DNA from: an uncultured Lysobacteraceae bacterium
GTDB taxonomy: Bacteria > Pseudomonadota > Gammaproteobacteria > Xanthomonadales > Rhodanobacteraceae
Length of the DNA: 12,253 bases
Reading direction: 5' to 3'
Assembly (NCBI GenBank): GCA_946482585.1
Contig: CAMLSI010000109.1
Coordinates: forward strand, 1 to 12,253
Shown here: piece by piece, positions 1 to 6,281 of the stretch
How positions within the stretch are numbered: position 1 is the stretch's first letter
Layout of the letters: the number at the start of each line of letters is the position of its first letter
Program-made: the position numbers and the translations under genes
The notes under the pieces: model-generated
Seen by the model: only the letters and a program-made list of their open reading frames with translations
Databases searched by the model: none
Told to the model about the DNA's origin: nothing

Positions 1-649
1 GCCCCAGCGGCGTGTGATAGACGCGCGCCTGGGTCAGCGCGCGAAGGCGCCAGTCCTGTGCCGAGACAATCTCGACGACCGCGCAGTGCTGCCCGATCAG
101 CGCGATCGCCGGCAGGAAGCGGTCGCGCTGCAACCCGTTCGCATACAGATTGCGCGGCGCCGTGTTCGAGGTGGTAACCAGGCAGACGCCACGCGCGAAC
201 AGCGCGCGCAACAGTCCGCCGAGAATCATCGCGTCACCAATATCGCTGACGAAGAATTCGTCGAGGCACAGCACCTGAGTGTCAGCGGCAATTTCCACGG
301 CCACGTCGACGAGAGGATCCTGCCGGCCCTGCAGATCCTTCAGCCTGGCCTGCACCGCGCGCATGAAGCGGTGGTAATGCACGCGGCGCTTCTGCGTGAT
401 CGGCAGATGCTCGTAGAACAGGTCGATCAGAAACGTCTTGCCGCGGCCGACGCCGCCCCAGAGGTACAGGCCGCGCACCGGTGCGGGATTCGAGAAGCGC
501 GCGCGCAGCCGCGCGAACAGGCCTTCCGGCTCGGCGTGCTGGAGGTGTTCGCCGATGCGGTCGAGCTCGACGAGTACCGCGCGTTGCGCCGGGTCGTCCT
601 GCCAGTCGCCACGCTGCACACCGGCGAGGTAATGCGCCGTCGCGCTCAC
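1..649 (-). CDS. zapE: ZapE / AFG1-like ATPase, N-terminal 216 residues (runs off the left edge)
   Basis: Cell division protein ZapE, a cytoplasmic P-loop ATPase of the AFG1 family; in E. coli it acts at the division ring on FtsZ. Translating the reverse complement from the GTG at 649-647 gives an open frame to base 1. Visible motifs are Walker A GGVGRGKT (residues 65-72), the family run HYHRFMRAV (91-99), Walker B CLDEF (128-132), the sensor-like TTSN (159-162) and the NLYANGLQRDRFLPAI block (167-182) with the conserved Arg. Full-length members are about 350-370 aa, so roughly 150 C-terminal residues lie outside the window. The GTG start overlaps the TGA of the upstream hydrolase gene (GTGA, 4 bp), which supports both this start and translational coupling in a two-gene operon. 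The family assignment is very secure; the start is well supported by the overlap. Confidence 0.95.
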   Translation of the reverse strand, partial: MSATAHYLAGVQRGDWQDDPAQRAVLVELDRIGEHLQHAEPEGLFARLRARFSNPAPVRGLYLWGGVGRGKTFLIDLFYEHLPITQKRRVHYHRFMRAVQARLKDLQGRQDPLVDVAVEIAADTQVLCLDEFFVSDIGDAMILGGLLRALFARGVCLVTTSNTAPRNLYANGLQRDRFLPAIALIGQHCAVVEIVSAQDWRLRALTQARVYHTPLG

Positions 650-1326
650 GCGGGAGTCCGCAGCGGCGGCAGATTGTCGCGCACGCCGTTCTTGACCGCG
701 CCGCGCAGATCCATCAGACGGCGATGGAAGAAATGACTCGTCTCCGGCATGCGCACGAGCTGTACGGGTTTCGGCAGCGCGGCGGCCCAGGCGAATACGA
801 CAGCGGGATCGACGACCTCGTCGGCTTCGCCCTGCACGATCAGCCAGGGGCAATCCGGCAGCGCGATCGTCTCGAACGCCCAGCGCCCGACCGGCGGCGC
901 GATCTGGATCAGCTGTTGCGGCGCGAGCGATTGTGCCGCACGCAATGCCACGTAGCTGCCGAACGAAAAGCCGGCGAGCCACAGCGCATCGTCGGGACGC
1001 TCACGACGCAGCCATTCGGCGACCGCACGGAGATCGTCGGTTTCGCCGTTGCCGTCGTCGTAGCTGCCCGCCGACGCGCCGACACCGCGGAAATTGAACC
1101 GCACGGTCGACAGGCCGAGCTCGACGAGCGAGCGCGACACCATGGTGACGACCTTGTTGTGCATGGTGCCGCCATGCTGCGGGTGCGGATGACAGACGAT
1201 GACGTTGCCGCGGCGTTCGTCCTGATCGGGACGCTCGACGAGGCATTCGAGCGCGCCGGCCGGACCGGGCAGAGTCAGCGGACCGGAAGACGCCGGGAAT
1301 GCGGGAGCGGAATCGAGGGCAGTCAT
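646..1326 (-). CDS. Alpha/beta hydrolase of the COG2945 type
   Basis: A 226-aa cytoplasmic serine hydrolase; the natural substrate of this family is not established. Motifs: HPHPQHGG (46-53, oxyanion-loop region), NFRGVGASAGSYDDGNGE (78-95, hallmark of this short hydrolase group), nucleophile elbow GFSFGS with Ser121, an acid at Asp169 (QGEADEVVD, Asp173 as alternative) and the final His198 in ETSHFFH. There is no signal peptide or lid domain. The reading frame stays open upstream into the antisense of the protease gene, but recognisable family sequence begins just after ATG 1326, so I place the start there. No Shine-Dalgarno lies at a normal distance; instead a -10-like TACAAT sits exactly 6 nt before the ATG, suggesting a leaderless message. 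The gene overlaps the zapE start by 4 bp and is probably co-transcribed with it. Confidence 0.9.
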   Translation of the reverse strand: MTALDSAPAFPASSGPLTLPGPAGALECLVERPDQDERRGNVIVCHPHPQHGGTMHNKVVTMVSRSLVELGLSTVRFNFRGVGASAGSYDDGNGETDDLRAVAEWLRRERPDDALWLAGFSFGSYVALRAAQSLAPQQLIQIAPPVGRWAFETIALPDCPWLIVQGEADEVVDPAVVFAWAAALPKPVQLVRMPETSHFFHRRLMDLRGAVKNGVRDNLPPLRTPA

Positions 1327-1332
1327 CCGCCG

Positions 1333-1361
1333 ATTGTATCCAAGCACCGTGACCGTGGCAG
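1333..1361 (-). promoter_or_regulatory. Candidate sigma-70 promoter of the hydrolase-zapE operon
   Basis: On the minus strand there is TACAAT (1338-1333, 5 of 6 matches to the -10 consensus) and, 17 bp upstream, CTGCCA (1361-1356, 4 of 6 matches to the -35 consensus). The -10 hexamer is followed by CGGCGG and then the ATG. Transcription starting 7 nt after the hexamer would begin at the initiator codon itself. Prediction by eye only. Confidence 0.4.
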
Positions 1362-1520
1362 CGAGCCCGCGATACGCGGCGCTCGTGCGACCTCCGCCGC
1401 GAGACCGTTGCCGGTACCGCCGACACGCTACCGCAGCGAAATCGACGGCCCGACGCAGCACGACGTCACGATTGCGGCCACGGTCATCGACTACGATCGC
1501 CGTTTTTCCGGAAGGCCGCC

Positions 1521-3464
1521 ATGAACCATCGTCTGCTGTCCGCGTCACTGCTGCTGGGCCTGACCGCCGTTCCGGCTGCCGCGGCGGAGCTCTGGTCCGA
1601 AGCGCGCGCGCCGCTCGCGCTGAACGCGAACGGCCCGCAGCCACGCGTCTACCGCAGCGTGCAGCTCGATGTCGTCCGCCTGCGCGAAACGCTGCGCGCC
1701 GCCGTCTCCGACGCCACGCCGTTCGCGCTGCCGCGGCCCGGCGGCGGTTTCGCCGAGTTCGTGCTCGAGGATTCCGGCACGATGTCGCCGGAACTCGCCG
1801 CCCGGTTTCCGCAGATCGTGAGCCTGCGCGGCCGCGATGCCGACGGCAATGCGGTGCGCGTCGACCTTTCGGATCTCGGTCTGCAGGCACTCGTGTTCGA
1901 CCGCGACGGCAGCTGGATCGTGCAGCCGAACACCTTCGGCGACGGCAGCGACTACATCAGCTTCCGTCGCGCCGACAGTGCGACGCCGCGGCGCTTTCAT
2001 TGCGACACGCACGATCGCGACGAGACGCCCGACGAGCATCTGAGCGCTGCGCCCGGCGTCGAGACCGTCACCGGCGCTTCGCGCCGCGTGCTGCGCACTG
2101 CGATCGCGGCGACCGGCGAATACACCGCCGTGTTCGGCGGCACCGTCGCACAGGGACAGGCCGCCGTCGTCACGGCGCTCAACCGCGTGAACCAGGTCTA
2201 CGGCAACGAGTTCAGCGTGACCATGCAGCTCGTCGCCAACAACAGCTCCGTCATCTATACCAACGGCGGTACCGACCCTTACACCAACAACAGCGGCAGC
2301 ACGATGCTCGCGCAGAATCAGACCAACCTCGACAGCGTGATCGGCGCGGCCAACTACGACGTCGGTCATGTCTTCAGCACCGGCGGCGGCGGCGTGGCGA
2401 CGCTGAACTCGGTCTGCAACGCGAGCTCCAAGGCGCGCGGGGTCACGGGCCTCGGCAATCCGGTCGGCGATCCGTTCTACATCGACTACGTCGCGCACGA
2501 AATGGGGCATCAGTACGGCGGCTCGCACACGTTCAACAGCTCGACGGGTTCCTGCAACGGCAACCGTTCGTCGAACGCGGCGTACGAACCCGGCAGCGCG
2601 TCGACGATCCAGGGCTATGCGGGTATCTGCGGTGCCGACGATCTGCAGCCGAACTCCGATCCCTACTTCCACGCCAAGAGCCTCGAGCAGATGCAGGCGC
2701 GTCTCGACGCCGTCCCGAGCTGCGGCACGTCGACCGCGAATCCGAGCAGCGCCCCCGTGATTCCGGCAATGACGACGACCTATGCGATTCCGGCGCGCAC
2801 GCCCTTCACCCTGCTCGCGCCGCTCGCGACCGACGTCGACAACGACGCGCTGACCTACAGCTGGGAGCAGTACGATCTCGGCGCCTCGACGGCGGTCAAC
2901 GTCGACAACGGCGCGAGCCCGATCGTGCGGTCGTGGAATCCGGCAACGGTACGCACGCGCACGATCCCGCGCCTGTCGAATCTGCTCGCGAACACGACGG
3001 CGGCCGGCGAAATCCTGCCGACCATGGCGCGTACGTCGATGAAGTTCCGCCTGACCGTGCGCGACAACCACGCAGGCGGCGGCCGCTCGACCAGCGCCGA
3101 CATGCCGGGCATCCAGGTCGTCGCGACCGCGGGCCCGTTCCTCGTGACCGCGCCGAATACCGCCGTCAGCTGGCAGACCGGGCTTCCGCAGACAGTGACC
3201 TGGGACGTCGCCGGTACGGCGGCCGCGCCGATCTCGTGTGCGAACGTCGATATCGACTTCTCGCGCAATGCCGGCGCGAGCTGGCTGTCGCTCGCGAACG
3301 ACGTGCCGAACGACGGCAGCCACTCCGTTGCAGTCCCGAACGGCAACGCCACCACACAGGCCCGCATCCGCGTGAGCTGCAGCGGCAACATCTTTTTCGA
3401 CATTTCCAATGTGAACTTTACCGTCGTCGAGAGCGACGTGATCTTCCGCAACGGCTTCCAGTAA
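1521..3464 (+). CDS. Secreted reprolysin-like (M12B-type) zinc metalloprotease
   Basis: A 647-aa secreted zinc endopeptidase. A Sec signal peptide is visible (basic MNHR, hydrophobic core 5-17, likely cleavage near AAA/E at 21-23), followed by a probable propeptide to about residue 185. The catalytic domain lies at about 190-400, with the metzincin motif HEMGHQYGGSH: zinc ligands His326, His330 and His336, catalytic Glu327. The downstream block EPGSASTIQGYAGIC has Gln364 where this family normally has the Met-turn methionine. After about 410 come beta-rich accessory regions; the last (about 530-637, with WDVAGT, PNDGS and ARIRVSC stretches) resembles the C-terminal domain often attached to such proteases. 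The protein ends DVIFRNGFQ, a tail I recall from other secreted Lysobacterales proteins. Several Cys suggest disulfides. Start: ATG with GGAAGG at 1510-1515, 5 nt away. It is transcribed divergently from the hydrolase. Substrate unknown. Confidence 0.9.
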   Translation: MNHRLLSASLLLGLTAVPAAAAELWSEARAPLALNANGPQPRVYRSVQLDVVRLRETLRAAVSDATPFALPRPGGGFAEFVLEDSGTMSPELAARFPQIVSLRGRDADGNAVRVDLSDLGLQALVFDRDGSWIVQPNTFGDGSDYISFRRADSATPRRFHCDTHDRDETPDEHLSAAPGVETVTGASRRVLRTAIAATGEYTAVFGGTVAQGQAAVVTALNRVNQVYGNEFSVTMQLVANNSSVIYTNGGTDPYTNNSGSTMLAQNQTNLDSVIGAANYDVGHVFSTGGGGVATLNSVCNASSKARGVTGLGNPVGDPFYIDYVAHEMGHQYGGSHTFNSSTGSCNGNRSSNAAYEPGSASTIQGYAGICGADDLQPNSDPYFHAKSLEQMQARLDAVPSCGTSTANPSSAPVIPAMTTTYAIPARTPFTLLAPLATDVDNDALTYSWEQYDLGASTAVNVDNGASPIVRSWNPATVRTRTIPRLSNLLANTTAAGEILPTMARTSMKFRLTVRDNHAGGGRSTSADMPGIQVVATAGPFLVTAPNTAVSWQTGLPQTVTWDVAGTAAAPISCANVDIDFSRNAGASWLSLANDVPNDGSHSVAVPNGNATTQARIRVSCSGNIFFDISNVNFTVVESDVIFRNGFQ

Positions 3465-3473
3465 GACCCTGCA

Positions 3474-3502
3474 GCGGTCCGCGGCACGACGCCGCGGGCC
3501 GC
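3474..3502. terminator. Hairpin between convergent genes
   Basis: A 12-bp stem (3474-3485 with 3491-3502, one U-G wobble) closes a 5-nt loop ACGAC. It lies 9 bp after the protease stop and 10 bp before the stop of the convergent gene. There is no clear U-tract on either strand, so it may work as a strong pause or RNA-end stabilising stem rather than as a classical intrinsic terminator. Confidence 0.6.
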
Positions 3503-3512
3503 GCCACGGAAA

Positions 3513-4055
3513 TCATTCGCTGCTGCCGTCGCCGGCATGGGGATCATTGCCCCAGACCTGGAGCGCAACGCCGCCCAACGCCACCGCGACGAGCGGCGGC
3601 AGCTCCGTGAAGATCGGCATGCGCAGCTGCGAACGCCATGCGCCTTCGATGCGCAACTCGCCGACGCGCACGCCGTCGCGATCGAGCCGCAGCCGCCTCG
3701 GCCAGAAACCGCCGCCGTGGACGCACCAGCGGACGCCGCCGGGCAGGATCATCTCGACGTGACTGCCGCGCCCCCAGCGCATCACGTTGCGAAGTTGCGC
3801 CATCGGCGTGTCGCCGTCGACGAGGCTGTAGCGCAGATCGGGCCGCAGCCGCGCGAACAGTGCAGCGAGGAAGCCGACACGGCCGCGCGATCGTGCGGTG
3901 GCGAGATGATCGCAGGCGAGGATCGCCGAGGTCCGGTCGAAGCGAACGGCGCGACAGCCGTTGATGTCGTGCCGTGCGATCGCGCCGCGCGCCGTGCCGC
4001 CGATCGACACGGCAACGGCATCGACCGCCCCGTCGACGAACTTCAGGACCAGCAT
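3513..4055 (-). CDS. Hypothetical protein, 180 aa, beta-rich with a hydrophobic C-terminal segment
   Basis: I do not recognise this protein with confidence. It starts at ATG 4055 with a good GGGAGG-type ribosome site 7-8 nt upstream (in 4063-4069), and ends 49 bp from the convergent protease stop. There is no signal peptide. The middle (about 70-145) alternates short hydrophobic and charged stretches, including RYSLVDGD, WCVHGGGFWPRRLRLDRDGV and VGELR, as expected of beta strands. Near the C-terminus LPPLVAVALGGVALQVWG is a 17-18 residue hydrophobic run that could be a buried helix or a weak membrane segment. This layout (beta sheet, then hydrophobic terminal helix) is loosely like the Tubby/LURP-one/scramblase fold, but that is a guess. 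Codon use matches its neighbours. It shares a 68-bp divergent upstream region with acpH. Confidence 0.75.
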   Translation of the reverse strand: MLVLKFVDGAVDAVAVSIGGTARGAIARHDINGCRAVRFDRTSAILACDHLATARSRGRVGFLAALFARLRPDLRYSLVDGDTPMAQLRNVMRWGRGSHVEMILPGGVRWCVHGGGFWPRRLRLDRDGVRVGELRIEGAWRSQLRMPIFTELPPLVAVALGGVALQVWGNDPHAGDGSSE

Positions 4056-4111
4056 GCGGATGCCCTCCCGTAGCCTCCCCGACAGGCGCCGCGGCGACTG
4101 GGTCGCTGCGT

Positions 4112-4117
4112 TATGCT
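4112..4117 (+). promoter_or_regulatory. Candidate -10 box of acpH, 6 nt before the start codon
   Basis: TATGCT (4 of 6 consensus matches, including TAT and the final T) is followed by CGACGG and the ATG at 4124, the same geometry as at the hydrolase gene. No convincing -35 is seen at 16-18 bp spacing. No usable Shine-Dalgarno would remain in a transcript starting here. Confidence 0.35.
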
Positions 4118-4123
4118 CGACGG

Positions 4124-4717
4124 ATGAATCATCTGGCCCATGCGCTGCTCGCCGGCGACGACGCCGACTGCATGCTCGGCAGCCTGCTCGGCGATTTCGT
4201 GCACGGCCGCGTGCCCGAGGGCCTGCGCAACGGCGTCGAACTCGGCATCCGGCTGCATCGGGCGATCGACGTGTTCACCGACGCGCACCCCGTCGTCGCC
4301 GCGCTGCGCGGCCGCTTCGTCGCGCCGTTCCGGCGTTATGCGGGAATCCTGCTCGACATCTGGTTCGATCATCTGCTCGCGCGCGACTTCCCGCGCTGGA
4401 GCACCGTGCCGCTCGCCGCGTTTTCCGATCGCGTCCTCGCGCTGCTGCAGCGCCGCCGCGAGGAACTTCCGCCGCCGATGCAAGGCTTCGTCGTCTACAT
4501 GCGTCGCAACGGATTGCCGGCTGCCTATGCCGACAGCAGCGTGACCGGACGCGCGCTCGCCGGCGTCGGCACGCGTCTGAGCCGCGCGAATCCGCTGCAC
4601 GAGGCGCTGCCCGTGCTGCAGGCGCTCGATACCGAGCTGCAGGCCGGCTTCGACGAGTTCTTCCCGCATCTCGTCGGCTACGCGCAGGACTGGCGCACGG
4701 CGCATGCACTGCCCTGA
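4124..4717 (+). CDS. acpH: Acyl carrier protein phosphodiesterase (AcpH, ACP_PD family)
   Basis: Removes the 4'-phosphopantetheine arm from holo-ACP to give apo-ACP, in the cytoplasm, as part of ACP prosthetic-group turnover. The 197-aa protein matches the usual length (about 190-200) and starts with the family signature MNHLAHALLAG. Other hallmarks are GSLLGDFVHG (19-28), GIRLHRAIDVFTDAHP (41-56, with candidate metal or catalytic residues His45, Asp49, Asp53 and His55) and RRYAGILLDIWFDH (70-83, with Asp78, Asp82, His83). The frame is open further upstream, but the MNHLAHA start is the conserved one. No Shine-Dalgarno is present; a -10-like box lies 6 nt before the ATG. It is divergent from the hypothetical gene at 3513-4055 and convergent with the cytochrome gene. 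Assignment is secure at family level. Confidence 0.92.
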   Translation: MNHLAHALLAGDDADCMLGSLLGDFVHGRVPEGLRNGVELGIRLHRAIDVFTDAHPVVAALRGRFVAPFRRYAGILLDIWFDHLLARDFPRWSTVPLAAFSDRVLALLQRRREELPPPMQGFVVYMRRNGLPAAYADSSVTGRALAGVGTRLSRANPLHEALPVLQALDTELQAGFDEFFPHLVGYAQDWRTAHALP

Positions 4718-4775
4718 ACGCGTCCGCCCCGGCCCGGCGGCCGCGGCAATCAGCCGTCCGGGATAGCGGAAACGA

Positions 4776-4799
4776 CAACGCCGCCTTGCGGCGGCGTTG
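4776..4799. terminator. Hairpin between acpH and the cytochrome c gene
   Basis: A perfect 10-bp stem (CAACGCCGCC 4776-4785 with GGCGGCGTTG 4790-4799) has a TTGC tetraloop and lies between convergent genes. On the minus strand the stem is followed by TCGTTTCC, a weak U-rich tail, so it fits best as the terminator of the cytochrome gene; it may serve both directions. Confidence 0.7.
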
Positions 4800-4842
4800 C
4801 GGGAATGGCGGAGCATCGCGGTGCGATCGCCGCGCAGCGGGC

Positions 4843-5373
4843 TTACTTGACCTGATCGAGCATCCAATGGACGGTCGCCTTGACCTGCTCGTCGTTGAGC
4901 GAGGGATTGCCGCCGCGCGCCGGCATGACGCCGGTCTTGCCGGTGAAACCTTCGATCGCATGCTTGATCATCGTGTCGGCGCCCTGCGCGACGCGCGGAG
5001 CCCAGGCTGCCTTGTCGTCCATGCGCGGCGCACCGCCGGCTCCGGACTTGTGGCAAGCGCCACAGAGATTGTCGTAGATGACCTTGCCATCGGTCGTACC
5101 GCCATACGCGACCTGCGCTGCAGCGGCCTTCTTGCGGGCTTCCTCGGCCGCGAGCATCGCGGCGCGGCCCGTTTCGCCGGCATAGGATTGGCCGACCGGC
5201 GCGAGGCGTTCGGCGACGGCCTTGCCCGCATCGGGGCTGACCGCCGCCGGGTTTTTGCCGTAGATGTAGAGGGCCAGCAGGATGAAGGCCAGGGCCATCA
5301 CCGCCAAAACGCCGATCAGCATCGAAAAGCGCTTGAGAAACTCCAGGTCGGTCTTGGTAATCGGGCTGCTCAC
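4843..5373 (-). CDS. Membrane-anchored mono-haem cytochrome c (c5-like)
   Basis: A 176-aa electron-transfer protein facing the periplasm. A short cytoplasmic N-terminus (1-17) is followed by one membrane span (about 18-39), an Ala/Lys/Glu-rich linker (about 43-90) and a C-terminal class I cytochrome domain. That domain has CGACH (Cys104, Cys107, His108) for covalent haem attachment and Met150 in TGVMPARGG as probable sixth ligand. The LNDEQVKATVHWMLDQV end is the usual C-terminal helix. The sequence resembles cytochrome c5 rather than the cbb3-oxidase CcoP subunit, which is larger and di-haem. Start: GTG at 5373-5371 with AGGAAAGG (5387-5380) 6 nt upstream; ATG starts further in would cut into the membrane span. 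The partner oxidase is not in the window. Haem loading needs the Ccm system. Confidence 0.92.
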   Translation of the reverse strand: MSSPITKTDLEFLKRFSMLIGVLAVMALAFILLALYIYGKNPAAVSPDAGKAVAERLAPVGQSYAGETGRAAMLAAEEARKKAAAAQVAYGGTTDGKVIYDNLCGACHKSGAGGAPRMDDKAAWAPRVAQGADTMIKHAIEGFTGKTGVMPARGGNPSLNDEQVKATVHWMLDQVK

Positions 5374-5435
5374 AGAACACCTTTCCTAGCGGCGGCTTGG
5401 GCCGGAGTCGCCCCGGCACGGAAAAAAGACGGGCA

Positions 5436-5441
5436 AGTATA
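5436..5441 (-). promoter_or_regulatory. Candidate -10 box of the cytochrome c gene
   Basis: TATACT on the minus strand (5441-5436), 5 of 6 matches to the -10 consensus, would give a leader of about 55 nt that contains the AGGAAAGG ribosome site. No good -35 hexamer was found at the expected spacing. Confidence 0.4.
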
Positions 5442-5497
5442 ACGGCCGACCCCGGACCACGGAAGCGCAGGGCTAGCCCGGCGCCCGGCCGGACCGC

Positions 5498-5503
5498 TAT
5501 GAT
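5498..5503 (+). promoter_or_regulatory. Possible -10 box upstream of the tRNA gene
   Basis: TATGAT (5 of 6 consensus matches) is the only AT-rich hexamer between the cytochrome promoter and the tRNA. It would leave a leader of about 120 nt before the mature tRNA 5' end, to be removed by processing. No matching -35 was recognised, so this is tentative. Confidence 0.25.
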
Positions 5504-5629
5504 GCGCGCCGGTCTGCGTCATCGGCCGGCATCGCCGCCGCACGCAGCCCCGGTCCCGTCGACCCGGCCCCAACCCCGACACGCGCGACCTCCCGGCCCG
5601 TCCGGACCCGTCGCCGGCAACACTGCCAC

Positions 5630-5706
5630 GCGCCCGTAGCTCAGCTGGATAGAGTACCGCCCTCCGAAGGCGGTGGTCGGGGGTTCGAATCCCTCCGGGC
5701 GCGCCA
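5630..5706 (+). tRNA. tRNA-Arg, anticodon CCG
   Basis: A 77-nt cloverleaf with a 7-bp acceptor stem (GCGCCCG 5630-5636 with CGGGCGC 5696-5702), discriminator G5703 and encoded CCA 5704-5706. The D arm contains AGCTCAGCTGGATAGAG. The anticodon stem is CCGCC/GGCGG (5657-5661 with 5669-5673) with loop CTCCGAA; anticodon CCG at 5664-5666 reads the Arg codon CGG. The T arm has GGTTCGAAT. It is a standard Arg isoacceptor and likely important in this GC-rich genome. No second copy of its 3' end is visible in the window, so there is no sign of an island integrated here. Confidence 0.98.
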
Positions 5707-5737
5707 TGAAATCGAGCACTTTCCGTGCAGATCGGGC

Positions 5738-5751
5738 GATCGAATTCGATC
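5738..5751. repeat. 14-bp perfect palindrome just after the tRNA
   Basis: GATCGAATTCGATC is its own reverse complement and lies 31 bp after the tRNA CCA end. It could be an operator or a weak hairpin, but in a window this size roughly one such palindrome is expected by chance. Confidence 0.3.
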
Positions 5752-5954
5752 AGGGAGCACGACGGACCGCATGGGCACGCCTGCGGCAGGATGAGCCGAA
5801 CTCATTTGCGCGCATAGTATATGTGTGTACATTGCCGGCGGCGGGAACTGAGAGGTCGACGGCTTCCGGCGAACCATCCGGCGATGCTGCGGCGGGGGCG
5901 GTGCAGGCCGCATCGCATGACCGCGCGTCTCGGCGATTGAGCGAAACCCGGATT

Positions 5955-6281
5955 TCAAGTCCGACTTTTCTCCTGCCTTTTCTCCGGCGGCGGCGGCATT
6001 CCGGCCTTCGTCGGCGGCGCGATCGCCTCATCGCCGTGAGCGAGGACGGCTCGAATGCGCGCGACGATCTGCTGCCGCAAGTCGAGGCTGTGTTGAATCC
6101 GGTCTCGCTCGGCGACCTCGTGCTGCGCCAGCACCGGCGTCAGCACGGCGATTTCGTCCAGGACTTGGTTCATGAGCCCCTTGAGAGTGGCCCTGACCGC
6201 CGGGGAGCCGGCCGCTTCTGCGGCGAGATCGGGCGATTCGAGGAACGCGAGAACGGCGTCGACGGCGCTTTGATCGCTCAT
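5955..6281 (-). CDS. Hypothetical small helical protein, 108 aa
   Basis: Unrecognised. From ATG 6281 the frame encodes a mainly helical, soluble protein: an acidic amphipathic N-terminal half (SAVDAVLAFLESPDLAAEAA), a central helix (LKGLMNQVLDEIAVLTPVL) and a charged coiled-coil-like stretch (HEVAERDRIQHSLDLRQQIVARIRAVLA). It ends in a Pro/Lys-rich disordered tail (PPPPEKRQEKSRT). Third codon positions are mostly G or C, which supports coding. There is no signal peptide. The frame is open upstream to an ATG at 6422, but that extension lacks helix-like composition and looks non-coding, so I prefer 6281. No clear Shine-Dalgarno precedes it, which lowers certainty about the start. Confidence 0.6.
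   Translation of the reverse strand: MSDQSAVDAVLAFLESPDLAAEAAGSPAVRATLKGLMNQVLDEIAVLTPVLAQHEVAERDRIQHSLDLRQQIVARIRAVLAHGDEAIAPPTKAGMPPPPEKRQEKSRT

Noticed and set aside
1327..1890. N-terminal extension of the hydrolase frame to 414 aa
   Set aside because: The extension is Arg-rich, crosses the divergent promoter region and runs antisense to the protease start; family similarity begins after ATG 1326.
1545..3323. 592-aa minus-strand frame antisense to the protease
   Set aside because: High-GC antisense shadow without motifs or a ribosome site.
1334..3610. 758-aa plus-strand frame overlapping the protease
   Set aside because: Arg/Ala-rich shadow in another frame; the protease frame has the signal peptide and zinc motif.
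4843..5373. Cytochrome gene as CcoP of a cbb3 oxidase
   Set aside because: Only one CxxCH motif and a short length; CcoP is larger with two haem motifs, and no other cco genes are nearby.
5519..5719. Minus-strand 66-aa frame containing [19 protein letters not shown]
   Set aside because: It is the antisense of the tRNA-Arg gene; this peptide is a well-known spurious annotation.
5738..5751. 14-bp palindrome as a significant operator on its own
   Set aside because: About one 14-bp perfect palindrome is expected by chance in 12 kb, so alone it is weak evidence; listed only as a low-confidence repeat.
5630..5760. tRNA-Arg 3' end as an integration site for a mobile island
   Set aside because: I found no direct repeat of the tRNA 3' end, no integrase and no mobility genes in the window.
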